From the NCBI GenBank assembly GCA_903960725.1, contig CAJCBY010000410.1, positions 1-5,738 on the forward strand: a DNA stretch of 5,738 bases, in the 5' to 3' direction. Origin of the DNA: an uncultured Cytophagaceae bacterium. GTDB taxonomy: Bacteria > Bacteroidota > Bacteroidia > Cytophagales > Spirosomataceae. Positions within the stretch are counted from its first letter, which is position 1, and each line of letters opens with the position of its first letter. Of this stretch, positions 1 through 5,738 are shown in pieces. The translations under genes were made by a program, and so were the position numbers. The notes beneath the pieces are model-generated. The model worked only from the letters and a program-made list of their open reading frames with translations. It was not told the DNA's origin and searched no databases.

Positions 1-2525
1 CAATCCGGTTTGTATTTCAATGGATTTTCCTCGTCCTCATCATAAATTCCATCCCCGTCTGTGTCTAAAGTTCCCGCAGATAAAACGGTAACCGTTAACG
101 AAGTCGTACTGTTGCAACCTGTATTATTCGTCCCCTTAACGGAATAGGTGATCGTTTTAAGCGGATTAGCCGTCACGACCGCCTTGTCTACCGCCGAAAG
201 TCCTGTGCGTGGAGACCAAGCAAAGCGATCAGCTCCTGAGGCCGTAATGACAATACTGGACCAGCGTACGACTTCGGCTGGATTAGGAATAAACGTGATA
301 ACAGGAATCGGATGAACCACGACCACGGTGCCGATACTATAGGCGGTTCCACAGACGGGTTGTGTAATGACCGCACGGAAGTATTTCGTAGAAGGAAGAT
401 TCGTGGCAGTATAACTAGAATCGGTATTTGCGATGTCCGCTACTCCCACTAAAAAATCAGGCGTATCTGCTGATTGCCATTTTGCAATCGTGCCTATGTG
501 CCCGCTCAGCTTCATTAATTGGCTATTCTTATCGCCACAGAAAGTGCCTGTGCCAGTCAATTTACCACCGGCAAGTTCCTCCGTTCTAATGGCCACGGCA
601 TTGGTAAATTCCAAACTATCCTGTGTGGTTCTAGCACCTCTGCGGTAATATATAGTCGTTCTGACAAGCGGTGGCGTAAAGGTCTTTGCAGTGGCGCCTG
701 GAATTTGCGTAAAGTTGATATTATCCGTACTCTGCTGCCAAATATAGCTTATCGGCCTAGGAACGCCATAGGCATCTTGTTTAGAGCTCAGGGGAACCGG
801 CCTCGCAGGAAAACAGAGCGCCTGATCAGATTCAATGGATCCAGGCCAAAGATACGGCAATATGGTTACTGTGTCCGTTTGGACTGCATTTGCCCCATTA
901 ATCGTAAAGCTAATAACAGCGGTACCAGGGATAATTCCTCCCGTTAAAACTGCGGTATAAGTTCCATTATTGTTATTCACTACTGCTGAAACAGTGCCAA
1001 GCGTAGACGAAATCGTCACTAGACCGCCATTTCCCGTTAAATTATTCCCTTTGTAATCTTTTAACTGGACAAAGATGGTGGAGTAATCTTGACCATTTGC
1101 TTTGATGACTTTAGGAGTTGCTGTGATGGTCGATGTGGTGGTATCAGAGACATTAGGGACGGAGCCACAGAGATCAATAGTAGGAGTTTGGTCGCAATTG
1201 AAAATCGGCTCTCTGGCATCAATAGAACTCCCATCCCCCATACTGCCACTAATGCGGTGCCCCACATAGCAGAATTTCGAACTTCCTTCTTTTACATACA
1301 ATAATGTGTGCCCTCCCATCTCTGCAAATAAAGCTTTATCCACTCCCTGGTTAAATCCACCGGCTAAACCTGGATCATACGAGGCGTTTTCCACCGGACG
1401 GCCTAACATATTTCGGGCATTGTAACCCCAGGAATACAATTCCCCTTTCCGCGTGATCGCTGCTGCCGCGGGCACCGAATTCGTATGCTCTTGAACCGTA
1501 ACAAAAATAACATCCGTCAAAAAGTCATTAGGAGCGGGGGATTTTTTTACTTGCACCCAATTTAAATGAATTAAATCGCTGGTAAAGTTTCCACATTGGG
1601 AATTCCGATTGTTGCCCAAGGTGTACAAATTTCCTGAATTACTCAACACAAAATACGTATTGGTTGTGCCTCCTCCTGTTATTCCTCCCGTCACCCCGAT
1701 CATTCTGATCCCCTTCGACTTCACGTCATCTGGTAAAGTCATCTCTGTGGCATACGAGCGAAAAGTCGCACCAGATCCATCCCCTAAATAGGTTGAGCTG
1801 CCCCAGGTATATATTTTCCCGTCATTTGTTTCGGCTACGAGTGCGCTAAACGTTGTATTAGATACCTGACCACGTACGGCCTTTACCCCAGTCAAATAAG
1901 TCGTTGCATTAATTTTTACGCGTTGCCACGTATTCATTCCGGTCGTTCCGGGAGCCATGCCATTCCCGTCTAGTGATCCAGAAAGGTAGCCTAAAACGTA
2001 CACGTCCCCCGCTTTACTAAGCAAGATGAGAGTTCTATACATCGCGAAAAGCATCTTTACATCTTCTGGCTCTAAGCCAAGCGGAAGTCCAATGGGCGAG
2101 GATCCCGCCGGAGGAATTACCTGTGCATTTCCAGCGGAAGCGGTTAATGTAGGACTAAATAAGGATCCTACAGCCCCCCATGCAAACAATCCGGTGGATG
2201 TTAAAACGACCGCTTGATCAATGGTACCACCAAAAGACGTCCCCCCAATTCCCGCTTTATAAATAGTGCCAGAAATGGAGGAGTAATTAGAGCGGTTGAT
2301 TTCCATTGGGGTTAATTGCCCCGTTAATCCCGTCGCGGCCATATTTGCTCCCCAAATCGAATATTCCCCCGTACTCTTAATGGCTACAGAGGCGTGGTAG
2401 CCACTAATAAGCTTATCGTAAGGGTCGTTAGGATCGCATTGCGCAATAGAGTTATGCGCTACACAAAAAAATAGGATCATCCAGCCCCATACCCTAAAGT
2501 AAAAGTTTGTGCTAGATGATCCCAT
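1..2525 (-). CDS. Large secreted surface protein: RCC1-like propeller, invasin-type Ig, Ig/PKD modules, Asp-rich repeat (C-terminus beyond window)
   Basis: Translation from the ATG at 2525 runs 841 codons to the left edge without a stop, so the gene is C-terminally incomplete. Residues 1-28 look like a signal peptide (Arg11, hydrophobic 12-22, NSIA|Q). Residues about 40-440 hold seven RCC1-like blades. Residues 465-556 resemble the invasin D3 Ig fold (TATPKVIKANGQDYS, VQLKDYKGN, NGTYTAVL). Residues 558-650 (YIWQQSTDNINFTQIPGAT, TTIYYRRG) and 651-738 (KWQSADTP, KYFRAVI) are Ig-like modules common in Bacteroidota surface proteins. Residues 739-816 are PKD-like (ASGADRFAWSP). Residues 821-832 form a thrombospondin-3-like DTDGDGIYDEDE. 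The missing end may carry a type IX secretion or gliding-type C-terminal domain, which is an inference. A TGA lies in frame 9 nt before the ATG, making it the first possible ATG; Met16 (2480) would leave a signal peptide with no basic residue. Adhesion or surface binding is likely; the ligand is unknown. Confidence 0.92.
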   Translation of the reverse strand, partial: MGSSSTNFYFRVWGWMILFFCVAHNSIAQCDPNDPYDKLISGYHASVAIKSTGEYSIWGANMAATGLTGQLTPMEINRSNYSSISGTIYKAGIGGTSFGGTIDQAVVLTSTGLFAWGAVGSLFSPTLTASAGNAQVIPPAGSSPIGLPLGLEPEDVKMLFAMYRTLILLSKAGDVYVLGYLSGSLDGNGMAPGTTGMNTWQRVKINATTYLTGVKAVRGQVSNTTFSALVAETNDGKIYTWGSSTYLGDGSGATFRSYATEMTLPDDVKSKGIRMIGVTGGITGGGTTNTYFVLSNSGNLYTLGNNRNSQCGNFTSDLIHLNWVQVKKSPAPNDFLTDVIFVTVQEHTNSVPAAAAITRKGELYSWGYNARNMLGRPVENASYDPGLAGGFNQGVDKALFAEMGGHTLLYVKEGSSKFCYVGHRISGSMGDGSSIDAREPIFNCDQTPTIDLCGSVPNVSDTTTSTITATPKVIKANGQDYSTIFVQLKDYKGNNLTGNGGLVTISSTLGTVSAVVNNNNGTYTAVLTGGIIPGTAVISFTINGANAVQTDTVTILPYLWPGSIESDQALCFPARPVPLSSKQDAYGVPRPISYIWQQSTDNINFTQIPGATAKTFTPPLVRTTIYYRRGARTTQDSLEFTNAVAIRTEELAGGKLTGTGTFCGDKNSQLMKLSGHIGTIAKWQSADTPDFLVGVADIANTDSSYTATNLPSTKYFRAVITQPVCGTAYSIGTVVVVHPIPVITFIPNPAEVVRWSSIVITASGADRFAWSPRTGLSAVDKAVVTANPLKTITYSVKGTNNTGCNSTTSLTVTVLSAGTLDTDGDGIYDEDEENPLKYKPD
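858..1133 (-). other. Invasin D3-like Ig domain within the surface protein
   Basis: Residues about 465-556 fit the invasin/intimin D3 (Big_1-like) pattern: an opening strand with T.TATPKVIKANG, a central VQLKDYKGNNLTG, then a T.S.LGTVS strand, NGTYTAVLTGG, and GTAVISFTING before the last strand. Such domains act as rigid spacers or presenting modules in bacterial adhesins. It separates the propeller from the Ig/PKD-like modules that follow. Confidence 0.75.
1221..2375 (-). repeat. Seven RCC1-like repeats coding for a predicted seven-bladed beta-propeller
   Basis: Within the large surface protein the core pattern 'small-x-G-x-hydrophobic-Tyr/Phe-x-Trp/hydrophobic-Gly' recurs seven times. The final glycines are at residues 59 (GEYSIWG), 117 (GLFAWG), 179 (GDVYVLG), 242 (GKIYTWG), 304 (GNLYTLG), 367 (GELYSWG) and 422 (SKFCYVG). 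Spacings are 58, 62, 63, 62, 63 and 55 residues, inside the usual RCC1 range. The repeats are diverged at DNA level, so this is an old array rather than a recent expansion. Four blades keep Trp before the Gly; blades 3, 5 and 7 have Leu, Leu and Val. Seven units match the closed propeller of RCC1 and of the bacterial beta-lactamase inhibitor BLIP-II; a role in binding a protein or glycan is an inference. Confidence 0.85.
2465..2525 (-). promoter_or_regulatory. Start-codon hairpin followed by seven Ts (attenuator-like)
   Basis: On the minus strand bases 2525-2511 pair with 2485-2471 over 15 consecutive positions (13 Watson-Crick and 2 G-U), closing a 25-nt loop. A run of seven Ts (2471-2465) follows directly. 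The ATG of the large surface protein forms the base of the 5' arm, and the alternative Met16 codon lies inside the 3' arm. This is terminator geometry placed within the first 21 codons of a gene. It could stop transcription early or mask the start codon, or it could be a chance effect of coding sequence; no ligand-binding RNA class is recognisable. Confidence 0.4.
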
Positions 2526-2529
2526 ATAA

Positions 2530-2583
2530 AAATTTCAATTATCGATTTTAAAACCTAAATATAGGCTTTAAAAATTGAAATTT
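2530..2583 (-). terminator. AT-rich hairpin with T-run just after the OmpA-family stop codon
   Basis: Read on the minus strand, an inner 12-bp stem (2562-2573 with 2546-2557, one G-U pair) closes a 4-nt loop around CCTA/TAGG. An outer 10-bp stem (2574-2583 with 2530-2539) encloses it, leaving 6 unpaired bases on one side. It begins 1 nt after the TAA of the OmpA-family gene and merges into a TTTTT run. The position fits an intrinsic terminator, but only a few G-C pairs support the stem, so it may be weak or leaky. The next gene's ATG lies only 4 nt beyond it. Confidence 0.55.
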
Positions 2584-2584
2584 A

Positions 2585-3754
2585 TTATTTGATTATTCTA
2601 ATTTCAATCCGACGATTTAGCGCCATACCGTCCTTCGTTTTGTTCGAAGCGACAGGCTTATCCTCGCCATACGCGTTCACTTGTAAGCGTGACGCAGCAA
2701 TTCCGTTTTTAATTAAGAACGTTGCTGCCCCTTGTGCTCTATTGCGCGAAGCTTTGATATTATTTTTCGATGTGCCAAAACTATCTGAATGGCCATCTAT
2801 TCGAACGTTTATTTCAGTACGAGCCGTTAAGGTAGAAACAACTCCCTTCAATTTAGCTATTGATTCAGCAGTCAAATCCCAATTATTGTTTGTGTACAAT
2901 ATGGTTATTTCAACCATTGCCTCTTGATCAGCTTTTAATTGCGCTGCTGCCTTCATTTCTGCATCTGCTTTCGCAACTGCCTCTGCTTTTTCTTTTGCCT
3001 CTGCCGCGACTTTTGCCAATGCCTCTGCTTTTTCTTTTGCCTGGGCTGCTGCCTTTTTATCCGCGGTCTCACGTGCGATTCGATCTTGCTCGGCGGCTTC
3101 TGCTGCCGCTTTTATCGCTGCTTCTTCCCTTGCTTTTGCCGCTGCGAGCGCTGCTTCTTCGTCTGCTTTTTTCTTCGCTGCCTTGAATCCAAAATGGTAA
3201 ACAATACCAAAAGAGGTGCTATTATTCGAACCCCTTACCGAGGCTACTTTTACCCCAGCCTCCGTAGATTGTGCCATCGGGATGGCTAAATTCGACTGAA
3301 CAATAAGAGAGAAATTCTTTGCTAATTTTAGGTCAATTCCCAAGCCGCCTAAAGCACTTAATTCATAGGCGTTACCAGGGAAACCATAGTCTCGGCGCGC
3401 GAAAGCGTCCGCACCGATTTGGAAGAAAGGATTTAGTACGGAGGTCTTCTTGCGCGGAATCATAAAGTAGCGCATATTAACCCCAGCCGATATAAATTTA
3501 TTGTTCCAGCTGCCTGGGCTAAAATAATCGCCTTTAAATCCGGCTAACGTGGTATAGACAATATCCATACTCGCAGATTGGCGTTTCGAATATTGCGCCC
3601 CTAAATGATTGTAGGCATTGAATTCATCTTGTCCTGAAGCACGGTTGTTTGTCCATAAATCAGTAGGACCTCCTATGAAGACTAACGTTTTGTCATTTTC
3701 CTGTGCTGCCACTGATCCACTTAAGAACAATAAACCGAGTAAGATTTTCTTCAT
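2585..3754 (-). CDS. OmpA-family outer-membrane protein with coiled-coil spacer
   Basis: This 389-residue protein should tie the outer membrane to peptidoglycan. A signal peptide (MKKILLGLLFLSGSVAA|Q) is followed by a short beta-barrel at about 20-190, with alternating aromatic strands and a closing strand ending YHFGF. Residues about 190-280 are an Ala/Lys/Glu-rich, TolA-like helical spacer. The OmpA C-terminal domain spans about 281-389, with IDGHSDSFG (319-327) and LNRRIEIRI near the end. D324 and R339 are 15 residues apart, the same spacing as the Asp/Arg pair that holds diaminopimelate in Acinetobacter OmpA, so peptidoglycan binding looks intact. The ATG lies 6 nt after the TAA of the upstream ligase-family gene, with no Shine-Dalgarno-like sequence between, which suggests co-transcription and perhaps translational coupling. 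The stop is followed at once by a hairpin. The barrel is too generic to give a specific symbol. Confidence 0.93.
   Translation of the reverse strand: MKKILLGLLFLSGSVAAQENDKTLVFIGGPTDLWTNNRASGQDEFNAYNHLGAQYSKRQSASMDIVYTTLAGFKGDYFSPGSWNNKFISAGVNMRYFMIPRKKTSVLNPFFQIGADAFARRDYGFPGNAYELSALGGLGIDLKLAKNFSLIVQSNLAIPMAQSTEAGVKVASVRGSNNSTSFGIVYHFGFKAAKKKADEEAALAAAKAREEAAIKAAAEAAEQDRIARETADKKAAAQAKEKAEALAKVAAEAKEKAEAVAKADAEMKAAAQLKADQEAMVEITILYTNNNWDLTAESIAKLKGVVSTLTARTEINVRIDGHSDSFGTSKNNIKASRNRAQGAATFLIKNGIAASRLQVNAYGEDKPVASNKTKDGMALNRRIEIRIIK
2957..3040 (-). repeat. Two 42-bp tandem units coding a 14-residue coiled-coil duplication
   Basis: In the helical spacer of the OmpA-family protein, residues 239-252 (AKEKAEALAKVAAE) and 253-266 (AKEKAEAVAKADAE) are adjacent copies, differing at 3 of 14 positions. 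At DNA level a 22-nt stretch is identical at 2979-3000 and 3021-3042, exactly 42 bp apart. Fourteen residues are two heptads, so gain or loss of a unit would lengthen or shorten the helix without breaking its register or the reading frame. Confidence 0.85.
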
Positions 3755-3760
3755 ATTTGT

Positions 3761-5738
3761 TTATTTACAATGCTGCGCAATAGCTGCAGCTGCATCGGGG
3801 TATCCTTTTGCTTGTGCTCTTTTAAAACTAGCACAGGCATCCGTTTTCTTACTTATTGAAAGTTGAGACATGCCCGCAAAGTAGGCAGATTTGCCGGTAT
3901 TATTTCCGGGATGTTGTTCGGATTTGGCAAAATAGAACAAACTTTCTGTAAAACTACGTCCGGCATAATAGCAGATTCCCACATTCTCTAGATGAGAGAA
4001 ATTGCCTGGATCGAGCGTAGCAAGCTCTTTGTATATAGCTGCTGCCTGAATGTATTTCCCTTTTACAAATAGTGCATTCCCCTTAGCCATTAATCCCTTT
4101 AAATCACGGCTACCACCTCGCAACATTTTAGTCGTTGGATTTAAAAGCGCCGTATCTGCTGGGAATTTTTTTAGTGTATTTTCTAGTTGAGCCAATAGGT
4201 TTTTGTCTGCTCCTTGTTTCACCTCGAACATGCCTAGTAGGTATTGATTCCAGATTAGGGCGTTATCATTGTTAACGTCCAAAGAAACTTGCAACGCATG
4301 CTTTATCGTGTTTGTGTCCTTTAGTTTAGCCGACGTAAAAATTATATTCTTATAATAACTGGACGCTCGAGGCCAGGCATTAAATGCGCGCTTGGAATAG
4401 AAATGTGCTGAATCCATTTTGTTCAAGGAGGCATAAATGGAGGTGCGTAGGAAATCGTTATAATGCAAGAACGGGTTATCGCTTTCGCTTTCCTTCAACA
4501 CTCGCAAAGCATCATCAAAACGTTTATCGCGAATGTAATAGCGAGAAAGCATCGCCTTCATGGGCAAGGTGGACGAAGAGAGGTTCGGAATATCTGGGAG
4601 TTTTTCCACATCGATGGTCGCCATCTTCGGATCCGCGTTTACTTCGCCCATCACGAATTTTTGGATCTTCAAAGACTCAAACGTTTCATTCGCGATGTAG
4701 ATAGAAGGGATTAATAAGGCGACGCCTATAACAAGGTAGGCGATCGGTAAGGCGCGAAGATTAAGTGAAGTTTTGTCCAAAGGAATCAACACTAAGGCCG
4801 CCGCCAGCGACAGCATCGTCTGCATCGCCGTGCGCTCAGCCGGAAAGTTTAGTAGCGCATCCACGCCATAACAGGTAACGGCCAAAAAAGCAATGATGAC
4901 CATCAGTTCGTCGCCGCGTTTTTGGTTTAAAAAATGAACCGTGTAATAAAGTAGGAGCAGGAACATCCCCGCGAAACAAAGTCCGCCCAGAAGACCTAAA
5001 TCCGCAAACATCTCAATGAAATCATTGTGCGCATGGTAAGGCACAAATAGCTCATTCGCCACTTCGCGCTCGTAGGGAATCGAGGCTAATTTCCAGTTAC
5101 CATAGCCAGCTCCTAAAAGGGGATTATGGGCCGCGTAATCTATGGCCGTTCCCCAGAGGTGAATACGGGAATTCTGTTCGCTAGCGATATTTATGTCGCC
5201 AATACGCTTCGTTACGGTACCATATCCTGTCTCCGTATCTTGTCCAGCAACGGCTAATTTCAAGCGCATATTCGCTGCAAAAATCGCTAAGACTGCGGGG
5301 AGCAAAACGAACAATAACGCCGGCTTTAAAGCCGCTCTATGTTTCCAAACAAGTCCGGTGAAAAATAAGACAATAATCAAAGCAAAACCCACATAGGTGG
5401 AGCGCGTGTTCATTAAAAAGAGACCAAACACCCCCATGCAAAGGGTGATGATTCCGGCGATTTTCCCTAGCCATTTGGCAGACATAATTACATACATCGC
5501 AAATGGAATCAGAATCAAAAGCGACGCCGCGGTCACATTCTTATTTCCATGGTATTTATTCAGCCCAAGGATGGCCGCGTCTAAATTCATCGTGCGCAGA
5601 TTCGCCGAGAAAGTTTTCAAAACGTAAATGGAATCGAAAAATAAATACGCGGTAATGGCATATGCAATCCCCGTAAAAAGAAACGTGCGGTCTTGGTTAT
5701 AATACAGAATCGAGAGATTCAAAAAGACGAAATAAGTG
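3761..5738 (-). CDS. O-antigen ligase/polymerase-family membrane protein with C-terminal TPR domain (N-terminus beyond window)
   Basis: Wzy/WaaL-type enzymes join or transfer lipid-linked glycans on the periplasmic side of the inner membrane. The frame is open to the window edge: codons for TYFVF precede the TTG at 5722, so that TTG is not the start and the 5' end is missing. Counting that leucine as residue 1, hydrophobic helices lie near 12-36, 64-84, 86-104, 108-126, 132-152, 241-262, 272-290, 300-315 and 325-343. Family hallmarks are NTRSTYVG (105-112), the Arg186/Trp190 stretch leading to LLGAGYGNW (202-210), and HAHNDFIEMFADLGLLG (230-246); H232 is the likely equivalent of the conserved WaaL histidine. 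Residues about 388-645 form TPR-like helix pairs, clearest at 543-576 (AKGNALF, YKELATLDPGN). The gene ends in TAA 6 nt before the OmpA-family gene. It could be an O-antigen ligase, a polymerase or a PglL-like protein glycosyltransferase; sequence alone does not decide which. Confidence 0.88.
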   Translation of the reverse strand, partial: TYFVFLNLSILYYNQDRTFLFTGIAYAITAYLFFDSIYVLKTFSANLRTMNLDAAILGLNKYHGNKNVTAASLLILIPFAMYVIMSAKWLGKIAGIITLCMGVFGLFLMNTRSTYVGFALIIVLFFTGLVWKHRAALKPALLFVLLPAVLAIFAANMRLKLAVAGQDTETGYGTVTKRIGDINIASEQNSRIHLWGTAIDYAAHNPLLGAGYGNWKLASIPYEREVANELFVPYHAHNDFIEMFADLGLLGGLCFAGMFLLLLYYTVHFLNQKRGDELMVIIAFLAVTCYGVDALLNFPAERTAMQTMLSLAAALVLIPLDKTSLNLRALPIAYLVIGVALLIPSIYIANETFESLKIQKFVMGEVNADPKMATIDVEKLPDIPNLSSSTLPMKAMLSRYYIRDKRFDDALRVLKESESDNPFLHYNDFLRTSIYASLNKMDSAHFYSKRAFNAWPRASSYYKNIIFTSAKLKDTNTIKHALQVSLDVNNDNALIWNQYLLGMFEVKQGADKNLLAQLENTLKKFPADTALLNPTTKMLRGGSRDLKGLMAKGNALFVKGKYIQAAAIYKELATLDPGNFSHLENVGICYYAGRSFTESLFYFAKSEQHPGNNTGKSAYFAGMSQLSISKKTDACASFKRAQAKGYPDAAAAIAQHCK

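Noticed and set aside
519..947. 142-codon plus-strand open frame
   Set aside because: It lies wholly antisense to the long surface-protein frame, is rich in Arg and Ser, has no recognisable domain, and the opposite strand codes for clear Ig-like modules.
2556..2563. TATATTTA as a Bacteroidota -7 promoter element for the surface-protein gene
   Set aside because: It resembles TAnnTTTG, but the last base differs, no TTTG-type -33 element lies at the right distance, and the bases are part of the hairpin loop and stem.
2860..3289. Plus-strand Leu-rich and Cys/Phe-rich open frames
   Set aside because: They are mirror images of the Ala/Lys/Glu-rich coiled-coil codons of the OmpA-family gene; the apparent hydrophobicity is an artefact of that composition.
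4384..4714. Two overlapping plus-strand open frames
   Set aside because: They are antisense to the TPR and linker part of the ligase-family gene, and have no signal, motif or spacing that suggests a gene.
5720..5722. TTG as start codon of the ligase-family gene
   Set aside because: The frame stays open upstream through codons for TYFVF to the window edge, and family members have more N-terminal membrane helices, so the gene is simply cut by the window.
1..5738. CRISPR array, tRNA or rRNA genes, insertion sequence or phage genes
   Set aside because: There are no regularly spaced direct repeats, no cloverleaf or rRNA signature and no transposase or integrase motif; almost all of the window is taken up by three protein-coding frames.

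Overview
The window looks like a chromosomal segment of a member of the Bacteroidota, and a Cytophagales-type free-living bacterium would fit. The evidence is: signal peptides that end in an A-X-A|Q pattern, no Shine-Dalgarno-like sequence before either visible start codon, a Wzy/WaaL-type membrane protein fused to a TPR tail, an OmpA-type outer-membrane protein, and a large secreted protein with Ig/PKD-like modules and an Asp-rich calcium-type repeat. The genus cannot be told from the sequence alone. All three genes lie on the minus strand, so transcription runs from high to low coordinates, and together they cover almost the whole window.

Layout, in the direction of transcription. (1) 5738-3761: an O-antigen ligase/polymerase-family multi-pass membrane protein with a C-terminal TPR region. 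It is cut at its N-terminus by the window edge. (2) 3754-2585: a complete OmpA-family protein with a signal peptide, a short beta-barrel, an Ala/Lys/Glu-rich coiled-coil spacer and a peptidoglycan-binding OmpA domain. Its start lies 6 nt after the stop of gene 1, so the two are probably co-transcribed. (3) 2525-1: a very large secreted protein with 841 codons visible and no stop, running off the left edge. It has a signal peptide, seven RCC1-like blades, an invasin-D3-like Ig domain, three further Ig/PKD-like modules and a DxDxDG repeat at the edge. There is no gene-free stretch over 300 bases: positions 1-2525 are one uninterrupted reading frame.

The 59-nt gap between genes 2 and 3, plus the first ~60 nt of gene 3, hold two back-to-back hairpins on the transcribed strand, each followed by a T-run. 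The first is AT-rich and sits directly after the ompA-like stop codon. The second has a 15-bp stem whose base contains the ATG of gene 3 and is followed by seven Ts. This is the most unusual non-coding signal in the window: it suggests that read-through or translation of the giant surface protein is controlled at its start.

Together the genes are about the cell envelope: glycan polymerisation or transfer (gene 1), anchoring of the outer membrane to peptidoglycan (gene 2) and a surface or secreted adhesin-like protein (gene 3). The functional link between gene 3 and the other two is an inference from adjacency only.
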